Origin: Undibacterium pigrum
Lineage (GTDB): Bacteria; Pseudomonadota; Gammaproteobacteria; Burkholderiales; Burkholderiaceae_D
Direction: 5' to 3'
DNA length: 42,225 bases
Assembly: GCF_003201815.1 (NCBI RefSeq)
Contig: NZ_QJKB01000018.1
Span: forward strand, 27,215 to 69,439
The position numbers were made by a program, and so were the translations under genes. Within the stretch, counting starts at the first letter, position 1, and the number at the start of each line of letters is the position of its first letter. This document shows, piece after piece, positions 1 through 8,594 of the stretch. Below the pieces are notes generated by a model. It saw only the letters and a program-made list of their open reading frames with translations, was not told the origin of the DNA and ran no database searches.

Positions 1-490
1 TTCGGTCGCCCTGACTATCCATTCCACGCTGCGATATTTTGGCGAGACGATCTGGATGTTTTGCGAATCAGTCTGGTCAAAAAAACCATGTTGTAATTTA
101 TGTCTCACATAGGAAAGAGCGGTGATGCCAGGTATGGTGCGCTGTTCCAGATAAGCCTGCTTGCCGCTCTCATCATAACGAACGACGATATCCGGGAATT
201 CATATCCCCTGTGGGCAGCAAAGATATTGCAAGAAATACCGCTGGCATTCTGCTCATCTTTATCCACCATCAAACACCTGACAAAGCGATGCTTTCAGAA
301 AAATAGCACGGTCCAGTATCAGAAATTCGTGACCATGTTGACCGTCGCGCATGACCAGCACATCAACCGTCTTGCGCACCATGACACCATGGTCCATACG
401 CTGCTTTACCTGGGCTTTCTACTCCCGATCCGACATTGGGCTTGGACCACTTCTGATCCACAAGCCCGGTTCAAATATTTGCCTATGTTT
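1..490 (-). pseudogene. Truncated, frameshifted copy of the Nudix-like gene at 6055-8139
   Basis: Bases 1-208 match 6226-6433 in the same orientation with about 8 mismatches (about 96% identity by eye). They keep the reading frame of the C-terminal part of the protein encoded at 6055-8139. From about 211 the sequence jumps to a match with about 7633-7900, so about 1.2 kb of the parental gene is missing. This second part is much more diverged and carries at least two single-base deletions and in-frame stops in the Nudix-like segment (around 255-300). Homology fades near 490. The copy runs off the left edge, so its 3' end is not visible. No intact product is expected. Confidence 0.85.
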
Positions 491-737
491 GCTGCTCACA
501 CGAATACATCTCTTTCATACCGAAATACTACTAATTACTTTTTTAAACGCATATCTACTCAGTTAGCAAATAGAAAACATCAGCAGCGTCAAAGATATAA
601 TTTTATAAACTATCTTAAACACAAAAAACGATCGATATCATTCAATGCTACCCAATACTACCAATACTACTTGATTAATGAATTGAATAGTCCTAAGATT
701 AAGCGTCCCCAATAAGCAACATCACCCAAAGGCGCAT
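491..737. other. AT-rich intergenic region upstream of the NLR-like gene
   Basis: This stretch is clearly more AT-rich than the coding DNA around it and has no convincing gene. It must hold the promoter of the gene at 738, but no clear -35/-10 pair stands out. An AAAGG element 8-12 bases before the ATG at 738 can serve as ribosome binding site. Confidence 0.5.
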
Positions 738-3700
738 ATGACAACCCGAAACTCGACCTCCATCGCGCAAGAAGGCTTGGCAGATCAGGCAAGCTCGCCA
801 GCCAATCTACGCAAATTAAGTCGTGCGCAGGCCAATAATGCGGTGCGCCGCCTGCAAGACAAACTCAGTCCGGCGGCACGAGAACTGATCGATAAACTCT
901 TGCAAAGCCTCGATGATGAAGGCTCAGTCGTGGTCAAAACCCTGCATACGACGTTGTTCCCCATGGCCGAAACCAAGGGTGCCAGTGCACAGCTATCCAA
1001 GCTATTGCGCACCGTTACCGACGCTGCACAGGCGCAGGGCATGTTACTGGGTTTTAGCTATGTGGGCGCCAAAGACCAGGGCACAGCCAAGCGCAGGCTA
1101 TGGTTCACTGGTCCACCACCAGCTGCCATTGCAGAACTGGAGGGGCTGAGTGCCATACCAGAAAACCGCCTCATCATAGGCCAGACCGGCATGCCTGTTG
1201 GCGAGGCCCCAGTGGTAGCGCTGATCACCTATAACGAGAACGAGTTTGCCGCAGTGCGCAAGACCTTCTGGAAGGGCGAAAGTACGCCACCCGTCACCAA
1301 CAAACACCACGCCGGTCAAGCAGTCAGCATCAATGAGTTGGGGCATCATGGCAATGTGCGCGTGCTTCACTACCACAGCCGCCAAGGTAATAGAGAGTCA
1401 CAGCGCACCGCCAGTGATTTGCATCAGGTCTACAAGCCCGCAGCCATTATCAGCGTCGGTATTGCCTTTGGTGTTGACGAGCATAAGCAAAAAGTAGGGA
1501 ACGTGCTGGTTTCCAAATTCATCGTGGATTATGAGTCAGCACGCATCAGCAAAAACGGCAACTTCACGTTGGCTGGTGAACGCCCTCCCGCCTCACGTCG
1601 TTTGTTGCGCGCACTTGAGAATCTTGATATTCGCAATAAACATGATCACAGCAAACCTGATTGGCCCACACTGGAATTTGGCGGCATGCTGACCGGCGAA
1701 AAACTGGTGGACAATTATGACTATCGCGAAAAACTGAAAGCCATAGCAGGGCCAGCGGGCATCGTCGGTGGCGAAATGGAAGCCGCCGGCGTAGCCAAAG
1801 CGCTTGACGACACAAAGGTGGACTGGATAGTCGTTAAAGCCATCTGCGACTTTGCCGACGGCAATAAGGGTGAAGGTAAAGAGAATAAGCAAAAACTTGC
1901 AGCAGCCAATGCGGCGATGGTGATCAAGGCCATGCTCGATGACGAACAACTGTATGGTGATATTACCGAAGATACAAAGCCCCCACATTCAACAACAAAC
2001 GCCGTCACCGACAAGCTGGCGGCATTGGCTTTACGTCGTCAGTGCCTTGAGCGCGCCCATCTCGACGTCATTGATGACGGCAAGCCACTGGTAAGTGGCC
2101 AATATGGTTATCGTGCAGAATTGCATGCTTTGGAAGTTGCAGGTCACCAGGGAAGCCAAGAAAGTGACCCCAGAAAGGTCGTGGCATTTGATGACATCCT
2201 GGCCTGGTTAAGTGAGCCTGAAGAACGCCCCATCTATGCCCTGCTTGGTGAATACGGCATGGGTAAAACCACCACACTACAGCGTGTGACAGCACACCTG
2301 CAGCAGCAACGCAAACTGAACATCGATAGTCCGGCCCCACTATATTTTGACTTGCGTAAAGTAGACACTTTGCTGGCTGCGAGTGCGCTACATCCCGGCA
2401 AAGTACCCACACTACAAGAAACCATCAGCGACTGTTTGCGCAACGGTTATCTGCAAACCGATGGTGTACTGCCCAATTATGAAGATGTCGTGGATAGCAT
2501 AGATAGTGGTGCACTGGTGATCTTTGACGGACTTGATGAAGTGCTGTCACGCATAGGCGACAAACAAGGCCTGAGTTTTACAGCCAATTTGTTGCGCGTG
2601 CTGCCCGAGGCCCGTGAGCGTCAAAAAAACAAAGCCCAGAGCAAGCCACCACGTGTGCTGCTGAGCTGTCGCACCCAGTTTTTTCGCTCGCTGGCCGAAC
2701 AAGACAATCACTTGACTGGGGAACACCGAGGTAGCCAAAATCAAAGCCAGTACCGCGCCTTGTTATTACAACCGCTGACAGAGCAGCAGATACGCAGCTA
2801 TATGATGGCGGTATTCCCCAATACCGATATTGATCAGTTGATGGCGCAAATTGAGGCGGTGCATAACCTGCGTGAGCTGGCCGGACGGCCCTTCACATTG
2901 AAATTGGTGGCCAACTTTGTGCCTATGCTGGAACAGTGGCGCGCTCAGGGTAAGCGTGTCACAGGCGCCACCTTATATCGTGAAGTAGCCAAGCAATGGC
3001 TGATCCGCGATAAAGAGAAACAGAGTTTTCAACCAGAAGACAAGCTGTTGCTGGCGAGCGCACTGGCAGCACATTTCTGGCGCAACCAACTCAAAGGCAT
3101 CACAGCCAAAAAGCTGGAAAGCTGGCTGGGGCAATGGTTGGCACAACAAGGCCCGTATGAGGACTTTCAAACCAAACCGCGTGATCTATTGCAGGAAGAT
3201 TTGCGCAATTCCACCTTCCTGAAGCGTGTTGATGTAGAGGGCAAAGACAGTCGCTTTGAATTCGCCCACACCTCCTTGCAAGAGTTCTTCCTGGCAGAAT
3301 ACTTGTTACAGGCACTGCTCAGTCGCAGCGCTGATGCGCGCGAGGCCTGGCGCCTGCCCATGGTCAGTGACGAAACCCTGGATTTTTTGGGCCAGTTATT
3401 GGCTGAATGGGATCCGGATGCCGACGGGCCAGCACCCTTGCAAACACTGGCAGCATGGCGCAGCCCTTACCTGGCGCTGGCCAGTGAACTGCAATTGGCC
3501 TACGGCTTGCGCGCCCACACCTCAGGCTGGCCCATGCCGCGCCTGGATGGCATGGACCTGCAGGGCGCAGACCTGAGCGACTGGCGCTTTGGTAGTCGTA
3601 ATGAAGAGCCTCTGCGTAGCAGCCAGACACATCGTCGCTTGAGTCTGGCAGGCTGCAACTTCAGCCATGGCAATTTGCGACGCGCCAGGTTCTGGAATGT

Positions 3701-5819
3701 CGATTTGCGTGCTGCCGTGTTTGATCACAGTCTTTGCGAGCAGGCTGAAGTACTGCAGTGTGAATTGCTGGATAGCAGTTGGGCTGATGCAGTGATGGAT
3801 GGTGTTCAGATGCGGCCACAGGTGGCTCCTGGAATCCGGGCAGCTTGGGCACCGCCCGGGCGTCATGTGGAGGCGCGAAGAAAATTAGCATGGCTACATG
3901 GACATACGTCTGGGGTCACGTCTTGCGCGTTTTCGCCAGATGGGCATAGTTTGCTATCTGCTTCAGACGACAACACCCTGCGCCTATGGGACGTAGCCAC
4001 CGGCACGCTGCTACGGGAATTTATTGGGCATGTGGATACGGTCACGTCTTGCGCGTTTTCGCCAGATGGACATAACTTGCTATCGGCTTCAGACGACAAC
4101 ACCTTGCGCCTGTGGGACATAGCCACCGGCACGCTACTACGCGAGTTTGTTGGGCATGCAGATTGGGTGATGTCTTGCACGTTTTCGCCTGATGGGTGTA
4201 GCCTGCTATCGGCTTCATACGACAAAACCCTGCGCCTGTGGGACGCAGCCAGCGGCATGGTGCTACAGGAGTTAGTCGGGCATGCGGATACGGTGACGTC
4301 TTGTGTGTTTTCGCCAGATGGGCGTAGCCTGCTCTCGGCTTCACGTGACAACACCCTGCGCCTGTGGGACGTAGCCACCGGCACGCTACTACGCGAGTTT
4401 GTTGGGCATGCAGATTGGGTGATGTCTTGCACGTTTTCACCTGATGGGCATAGCCTGCTCTCGGCTTCACGTGACAACACCCTGCGCCTATGGGACTTAG
4501 CCACCGGGCAAACACTACGCGAGTTTGTTGGACATGCAGATTGGGTGAAGTCCTGCACGTTTTCGCCAGATGGGCGTAGCCTGCTCTCGGCTTCATATGA
4601 CAACACGCTGCGCCTGTGGGACGTAGCCACCGGTACGGTGCTACGGGAGTTTGTTGGGCATGCAGATTGGGTGATGTCTTGCGCGTTTTCGCCTGATGGG
4701 CAGAGTTTGCTATCTGCTTCAGACGATAGCACCCTGCGCCTCTGGGACGTAGCCACTGGCACGGTGCTACGCGAGTTTATTGGACATGCAGATTGGGTGA
4801 TGTCTTGCGCGTTTTCGCCAGATGGGCAGAGTTTGCTATCTGCTTCAGACGATAGCACCCTGCGCCTGTGGGACGTAGCCAGTGGCACGCTACTACGCGA
4901 ATTTGTTGGACATGCAGATTGGGTGATGTCTTGCGCGTTTTCACCTGATGGGTGTAGTCTTCTCTCGGCTTCACATGACAACTCCTTGTGTTTGTGGGAC
5001 ACCGCCACCGGCGCGCTGTTACGGGAGTTTATTGGGCATGCGGATGGAGTGAGCTCATGCGTGTTTTCACCAGATGGGCTTAGCCTGCTCTCGGCTTCAC
5101 ATGACAACACCCTGCGTCTGTGGGACGTAGCCACCGGCACGCTGTTACGGGAGTTTGTTGGACATTCGAGTAGAGTGAGCTCATGCGTGTTTTCGCCAGA
5201 TGGGCATAGCCTGCTCTCGGCTTCACGTGACAACACCCTGCGCCTGTGGGACGTAGCCACCGGCATGCTGCTACGGAAGTTTGTTGGACACGCGGATTGG
5301 GTGATGTCTTGCACGTTTTCGCCTGATGGGTGTAGCCTGCTCTCGGCTTCATATGACAAAACCCTGCGCCTGTGGGACGTAGCCACCGGCACGGTGCTAC
5401 AGGAGTTAGTCGGGCATGCGGATACGGTGAAGTCCTGCGTGTTTTCGCCAGATGGGCGTAGCCTGCTCTCGGCTTCATATGACAACACGCTGCGTCTGTG
5501 GGAGACCGCCACCGGCATACTGCTACGCGATTTTGTTGGACATGCTGATACGGTGATGTCCTGCGCATTTTCACCTGACGGGCATAGCGTGCTCTCGGCT
5601 TCAGACGACAACACCATACGCCTATGGGACTTAGCCACCGGGCAAACACTTCGCGTCAGTACGATCATAGAAGGCGGTGCCGCTGCCTGGCTTTACGACA
5701 CCAACACTTTGTTGCACGCCAGTGGAAATGCATGGCGTTACCTGAAATGGCGTGCCATGGATGAAAACAATTGGCCTGTCGTCTGGCAACTCAGCCCTGA
5801 AGAAATGAATGATGAATGA
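738..5819 (+). CDS. NLR-like protein: phosphorylase-like domain, NACHT NTPase, pentapeptide-like stretch, 14 WD40 repeats
   Basis: This is a 1693-residue multidomain protein. Residues 1-150 are helical and unassigned. Residues about 155-400 resemble the purine nucleoside phosphorylase/MTAN superfamily: GGEMEAAG at 344-351 is the nucleoside-binding motif and the acidic CDFADG at 370-375 matches the catalytic Asp region. A NACHT-type P-loop NTPase follows, with Walker A GEYGMGKT at 504-511 and Walker B IFDGLDE at 595-601. Residues about 936-1030 contain pentapeptide-like A(D/N)L steps, and 1054-1641 form 14 WD40 units of 42 residues. The layout of N-terminal effector, central NTPase switch and C-terminal repeat sensor is that of bacterial NACHT/STAND conflict proteins. 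By inference, ligand binding to the propellers would trigger oligomerisation and activate a nucleoside- or nucleotide-cleaving effector. No partner gene follows on the same strand. The domain calls are firm; the defence role is inferred. Confidence 0.9.
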   Translation: MTTRNSTSIAQEGLADQASSPANLRKLSRAQANNAVRRLQDKLSPAARELIDKLLQSLDDEGSVVVKTLHTTLFPMAETKGASAQLSKLLRTVTDAAQAQGMLLGFSYVGAKDQGTAKRRLWFTGPPPAAIAELEGLSAIPENRLIIGQTGMPVGEAPVVALITYNENEFAAVRKTFWKGESTPPVTNKHHAGQAVSINELGHHGNVRVLHYHSRQGNRESQRTASDLHQVYKPAAIISVGIAFGVDEHKQKVGNVLVSKFIVDYESARISKNGNFTLAGERPPASRRLLRALENLDIRNKHDHSKPDWPTLEFGGMLTGEKLVDNYDYREKLKAIAGPAGIVGGEMEAAGVAKALDDTKVDWIVVKAICDFADGNKGEGKENKQKLAAANAAMVIKAMLDDEQLYGDITEDTKPPHSTTNAVTDKLAALALRRQCLERAHLDVIDDGKPLVSGQYGYRAELHALEVAGHQGSQESDPRKVVAFDDILAWLSEPEERPIYALLGEYGMGKTTTLQRVTAHLQQQRKLNIDSPAPLYFDLRKVDTLLAASALHPGKVPTLQETISDCLRNGYLQTDGVLPNYEDVVDSIDSGALVIFDGLDEVLSRIGDKQGLSFTANLLRVLPEARERQKNKAQSKPPRVLLSCRTQFFRSLAEQDNHLTGEHRGSQNQSQYRALLLQPLTEQQIRSYMMAVFPNTDIDQLMAQIEAVHNLRELAGRPFTLKLVANFVPMLEQWRAQGKRVTGATLYREVAKQWLIRDKEKQSFQPEDKLLLASALAAHFWRNQLKGITAKKLESWLGQWLAQQGPYEDFQTKPRDLLQEDLRNSTFLKRVDVEGKDSRFEFAHTSLQEFFLAEYLLQALLSRSADAREAWRLPMVSDETLDFLGQLLAEWDPDADGPAPLQTLAAWRSPYLALASELQLAYGLRAHTSGWPMPRLDGMDLQGADLSDWRFGSRNEEPLRSSQTHRRLSLAGCNFSHGNLRRARFWNVDLRAAVFDHSLCEQAEVLQCELLDSSWADAVMDGVQMRPQVAPGIRAAWAPPGRHVEARRKLAWLHGHTSGVTSCAFSPDGHSLLSASDDNTLRLWDVATGTLLREFIGHVDTVTSCAFSPDGHNLLSASDDNTLRLWDIATGTLLREFVGHADWVMSCTFSPDGCSLLSASYDKTLRLWDAASGMVLQELVGHADTVTSCVFSPDGRSLLSASRDNTLRLWDVATGTLLREFVGHADWVMSCTFSPDGHSLLSASRDNTLRLWDLATGQTLREFVGHADWVKSCTFSPDGRSLLSASYDNTLRLWDVATGTVLREFVGHADWVMSCAFSPDGQSLLSASDDSTLRLWDVATGTVLREFIGHADWVMSCAFSPDGQSLLSASDDSTLRLWDVASGTLLREFVGHADWVMSCAFSPDGCSLLSASHDNSLCLWDTATGALLREFIGHADGVSSCVFSPDGLSLLSASHDNTLRLWDVATGTLLREFVGHSSRVSSCVFSPDGHSLLSASRDNTLRLWDVATGMLLRKFVGHADWVMSCTFSPDGCSLLSASYDKTLRLWDVATGTVLQELVGHADTVKSCVFSPDGRSLLSASYDNTLRLWETATGILLRDFVGHADTVMSCAFSPDGHSVLSASDDNTIRLWDLATGQTLRVSTIIEGGAAAWLYDTNTLLHASGNAWRYLKWRAMDENNWPVVWQLSPEEMNDE
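3897..5660 (+). repeat. Fourteen in-frame 126-bp tandem repeats encoding WD40 units
   Basis: Unit starts fall exactly every 126 bases (3897, 4023, 4149 ... 5535), with no insertion or deletion between units. Each encodes 42 residues of the form xGHxxxVxSCxFSPDGxS followed by LLSASxDxTLRLWD and a short variable tail. Aligned pairs differ at only about 8 of 126 bases (for example units 3 and 12, and 7 and 8). Differences cluster at a few codons: the residue before V, the residue after V, the one before FSPDG, the one after it, and the two positions flanking the D before TLRLWD. Fourteen units would make two seven-bladed propellers. Confidence 0.95.
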
Positions 5820-6054
5820 TCTTGATCAGCAAAAGCGGGGGAACAGCAAATGCTTGATGTTGTTCCCGGCATCGACCTTGCCAAGTTGAGCGCGAGTAGT
5901 CAACGCCAATCAACATCAAGTGGTGCTGGGTATCCTAGCAAGTAGGCGGTGCTAATTGTGATCAAGGGGCAATAACACCTGCCTTGTCCTAAAATCTCTG
6001 AAAACCACAGGTAGTGCAAGTCCGAGCGCTGGCACTATCTGTGAACGACAACAC
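5820..6054. other. Convergent intergenic gap between NLR-like and Nudix-like genes
   Basis: There is no gene here. A weak hairpin (GGGAACA at 5839-5845 with TGTTCCC at 5861-5867) lies just after the NLR-like stop codon but has no T-tract, so a classical terminator is not supported. Confidence 0.4.
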
Positions 6055-8139
6055 CTATTCCTTTGACGCCGTTCCATCTCCATATTCTTCTACAGCCGGG
6101 TCGAGGTTTTCCGGTGCATGAAGAATAGTCGGCCCCCTGGAGCATGCCTGCCGGGTCAGATATTCCGTCAAACCTTCGGCTTGCACTGTTGCCGGTATTG
6201 TCGCCTGCATTTCATACAACAACTCTTCAGTCGCCCTGACTATCCATTCCACGCTGCGATATTTTGGCGAGACGATCTGGATGTTTTGCGAATCAGTCTG
6301 GTCAAAAAAACCATGTTGTAATTTATGCCTCACATATGACAGAGCAGTGATGCCAGGGATGGTGCGCTGTTCCAGATAGGCCTGCTTACCGCTCTCATCA
6401 TAACGAACGACGATATCCGGGAATTCATATCCCTCATCTTCCAGCAAGGCTTCGCTGACGATACCTGGTAACAGGGGCCGGGCGTCTTCATGGCCCACTT
6501 CGAACAAGAGTATTTTCTTGAGCTTCTTCATTTCCTTTTGTTCTTCCGTGTCTGTCTTTTGAATGGCGATAGTCGGGAAGTACTCGCGAATGAAGGCATT
6601 GGATGTGCTGATCAGTGCATCCCTGCTGGTCTCCGGGCTATGCTGGAAAAACCTGTCATCCATGTCCATCATTTTCCAGGCATGATTAAGGTCGTGAATC
6701 AGAAATTCGAGTGGCGACTGCCAGAATTCATCGACATACACAGGCTCGGTTGATACACCGATAAAATACACAGGTGTACCGCGTATTTTCATGAGATCAG
6801 TAGCAGAGATATTATCGAAAGTCGGGATGATGATGACTTCCGGCATACGGCGCATCAGCTCTTCATAGCGATACCAGTATTTCTTTTGGAAGTGGGTACT
6901 CAGGTTCTTGCCGGTGCGACATGCCACATCAAAGAAACCGACAGCCTCAAACAGAATACGCAGGGTAGGCTCATACGGGCACATGGCACCGTTCTGTATG
7001 GTCACGTGGTGGAATTTATGCAGCAACTGGTCACGCATCAATGACAGTGCGGCATTGTTGCGACAGGTCTCATCCATAGCCGAGAGCGTCATCTGGCTGC
7101 GGAAATACTCGACCACCGGCAATAGTTCCAGCACTGGTGTATTGAGGCTATTGTCATTCGATGCAAATCGCGTGCGAAGTTCACGGTATAAATCAACCGG
7201 GTTCCTGACCCATTCACGTATCCATTCATGATGTGAAATACTCTGGGTCGTAGTGAAATTTTTTGCCACCAGTGCAGCGGCAATCTGCTTGTGGTGACCA
7301 AAGGCGAATGAGCCTTCTTTTGCATTTGGCGTTGTCATCACACTCTCAGGCAACCACCTGCCCTGGATGCCCGCTGTGTCTGTTGTATCGACAATTTCTA
7401 CCAGAAACCCAATCGTGTCGACGATATGACGTGGATCTGATGGAATGGCAATTTCTTTGAGATGGTCGCGATATCCGTGCGTGACGGTTTTGTCCATGTA
7501 GATGCGGGCTTCGTTTTTTGCCTCGTTTTTTGCGTCGCTCTGCACAAAATAATATTTACGTCCCTCAGCTTCTGCAATCCCGTATTCTGGTGCTGCTGCT
7601 CCAAATACTTTGCTGCCAGTTACTCGCAGCGCTGCGAAGATATTGGCTGGAATACCGAGCCCGTTGTGTTCATCTTCATCCAGCAACAAGCCGCCTGGCA
7701 GAGCGATGCCTTCAGGGAAAATCGTCCTGTCCAGCGTCAAAAATTCACGCCCACTTCGCCCGTCACGCATCACCAGCACATCAACCGTCTTACGCACCAT
7801 GACGCCCTGATCTATGCGCTGTTTTGCCAGGGCTTGAAGCTGCTCATCCGACAACAGGGCTTTCACGACCGCCGTCGTGCTGGCGACATCCAGGTATCTG
7901 GCAATGCAATCTTCCATGCCATTCTTGCGCACCGGGTCACGCAGGCGATGGAACCAGTAAATCATGTACAGCAGCGATTCTGCATACAGGCTGGCCGGGA
8001 AATTTTGCGTATTGAGACTGACCGCATAGTTATCCAGTATGGCAAGAACGAGATCCCTTGCGCTATCTGCTGGCAAGTCGGGGAATGAAGTTGAGGTTTG
8101 AGTGGTCATTGATGGAGACTCATTGTTATTGTTCGTCAT
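6055..8139 (-). CDS. Unknown protein with degenerate Nudix-like domain and an HDLNH motif
   Basis: About 694 residues from the ATG at 8139. Upstream in-frame ATGs at 8193, 8217 and 8337 are possible, and none has a strong ribosome binding site. Residues about 110-300 resemble an NrtR/ADP-ribose-type Nudix fold: GGLLLDE near 149-155 keeps the Gx5E half of the Nudix box, and FAFGHHKQIAAAL matches the C-terminal helix of such domains. The REx2EE half of the box is replaced by IPANIF, so hydrolysis is unlikely and the domain may only bind a nucleotide. The C-terminal half has HDLNHAW near 481-487, a possible metal site, and matches no family I recognise. The gene converges on the NLR-like gene, and a broken second copy lies on that gene's other side. 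Whether they work together is not known. Confidence 0.7.
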   Translation of the reverse strand: MTNNNNESPSMTTQTSTSFPDLPADSARDLVLAILDNYAVSLNTQNFPASLYAESLLYMIYWFHRLRDPVRKNGMEDCIARYLDVASTTAVVKALLSDEQLQALAKQRIDQGVMVRKTVDVLVMRDGRSGREFLTLDRTIFPEGIALPGGLLLDEDEHNGLGIPANIFAALRVTGSKVFGAAAPEYGIAEAEGRKYYFVQSDAKNEAKNEARIYMDKTVTHGYRDHLKEIAIPSDPRHIVDTIGFLVEIVDTTDTAGIQGRWLPESVMTTPNAKEGSFAFGHHKQIAAALVAKNFTTTQSISHHEWIREWVRNPVDLYRELRTRFASNDNSLNTPVLELLPVVEYFRSQMTLSAMDETCRNNAALSLMRDQLLHKFHHVTIQNGAMCPYEPTLRILFEAVGFFDVACRTGKNLSTHFQKKYWYRYEELMRRMPEVIIIPTFDNISATDLMKIRGTPVYFIGVSTEPVYVDEFWQSPLEFLIHDLNHAWKMMDMDDRFFQHSPETSRDALISTSNAFIREYFPTIAIQKTDTEEQKEMKKLKKILLFEVGHEDARPLLPGIVSEALLEDEGYEFPDIVVRYDESGKQAYLEQRTIPGITALSYVRHKLQHGFFDQTDSQNIQIVSPKYRSVEWIVRATEELLYEMQATIPATVQAEGLTEYLTRQACSRGPTILHAPENLDPAVEEYGDGTASKE

Positions 8140-8594
8140 GATGTTCTGAATGCTGGCTATTCGATAAAACCTGTCTTTATTTGCAACGGACATTATCACG
8201 CTTTTGCCTTTCGCCATGCCAGAAAACCAATTCCGAAAACAGCTGTCTGCCAGGCTCACGGAGCAACACGGCGATAACGCCCTACAACTGTCTACATGTT
8301 CATCAAAACTTCGTAATACCAGTGATGCTAACAACACACACTGGTCTGATCAAACACCATCAAAGAACGGTAGCAAATTGGCATGACAGTCTTATTTCAA
8401 CAGTATTTCATTTCCCAAAAGTCAAGTGGTATTTAAGTGGCTAGATATTAATAAAACCAGTTGACCACCGCATTGTTGAACCACATGCTGAATCTCTGAG
8501 TGGCTGGTTTGCAATAAGAACGGGCATCTCAGAATGGCACATTTTAGGAGTAAACACATTTTCTGAATTCACAAAATCATGGGGGGAGACGGTA
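8140..8594. other. Divergent intergenic region between Nudix-like gene and chitinase 1
   Basis: Bases 8140-8337 could encode an N-terminal extension of the minus-strand gene if an upstream ATG is used. The rest is AT-rich and carries the chitinase 1 promoter. A strong ribosome binding site (GGGGGGAGA, 8581-8589) precedes the ATG at 8595. Confidence 0.5.
8428..8440 (+). promoter_or_regulatory. Candidate operator shared by the two chitinase genes
   Basis: GGTATTTAAGTGG lies about 155-167 bases before the chitinase 1 start. The 11-mer GGTATTTAAGT recurs, in the same orientation relative to its gene, at 13762-13772 upstream of chitinase 2. The pairing suggests a common regulator, but this is inferred from two sites only. 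Confidence 0.35.

Noticed and set aside
227..715. 162-codon plus-strand frame at the left end
   Set aside because: It is largely antisense to the degraded Nudix-like copy and continues into AT-rich intergenic DNA.
3897..5660. Tandem repeats as a CRISPR array or as a diversity-generating retroelement target
   Set aside because: There are no spacers, and the repeats are coding and continuous. No reverse transcriptase or template repeat is in the window, and the changes are not restricted to adenines.
3863..5668. 601-codon open frame antisense to the WD40 array
   Set aside because: It is open only because the 126-bp repeats lack stops in that frame. The product is a repeat of the complement (CPTNSRS, SHRRRVLS units) with no start signals and no independent support.
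738..5819. Avs-type STAND defence protein
   Set aside because: The NTPase is NACHT-like and the sensor is WD40 rather than the TPR-like sensor of known Avs proteins, so the Avs label is not supported.
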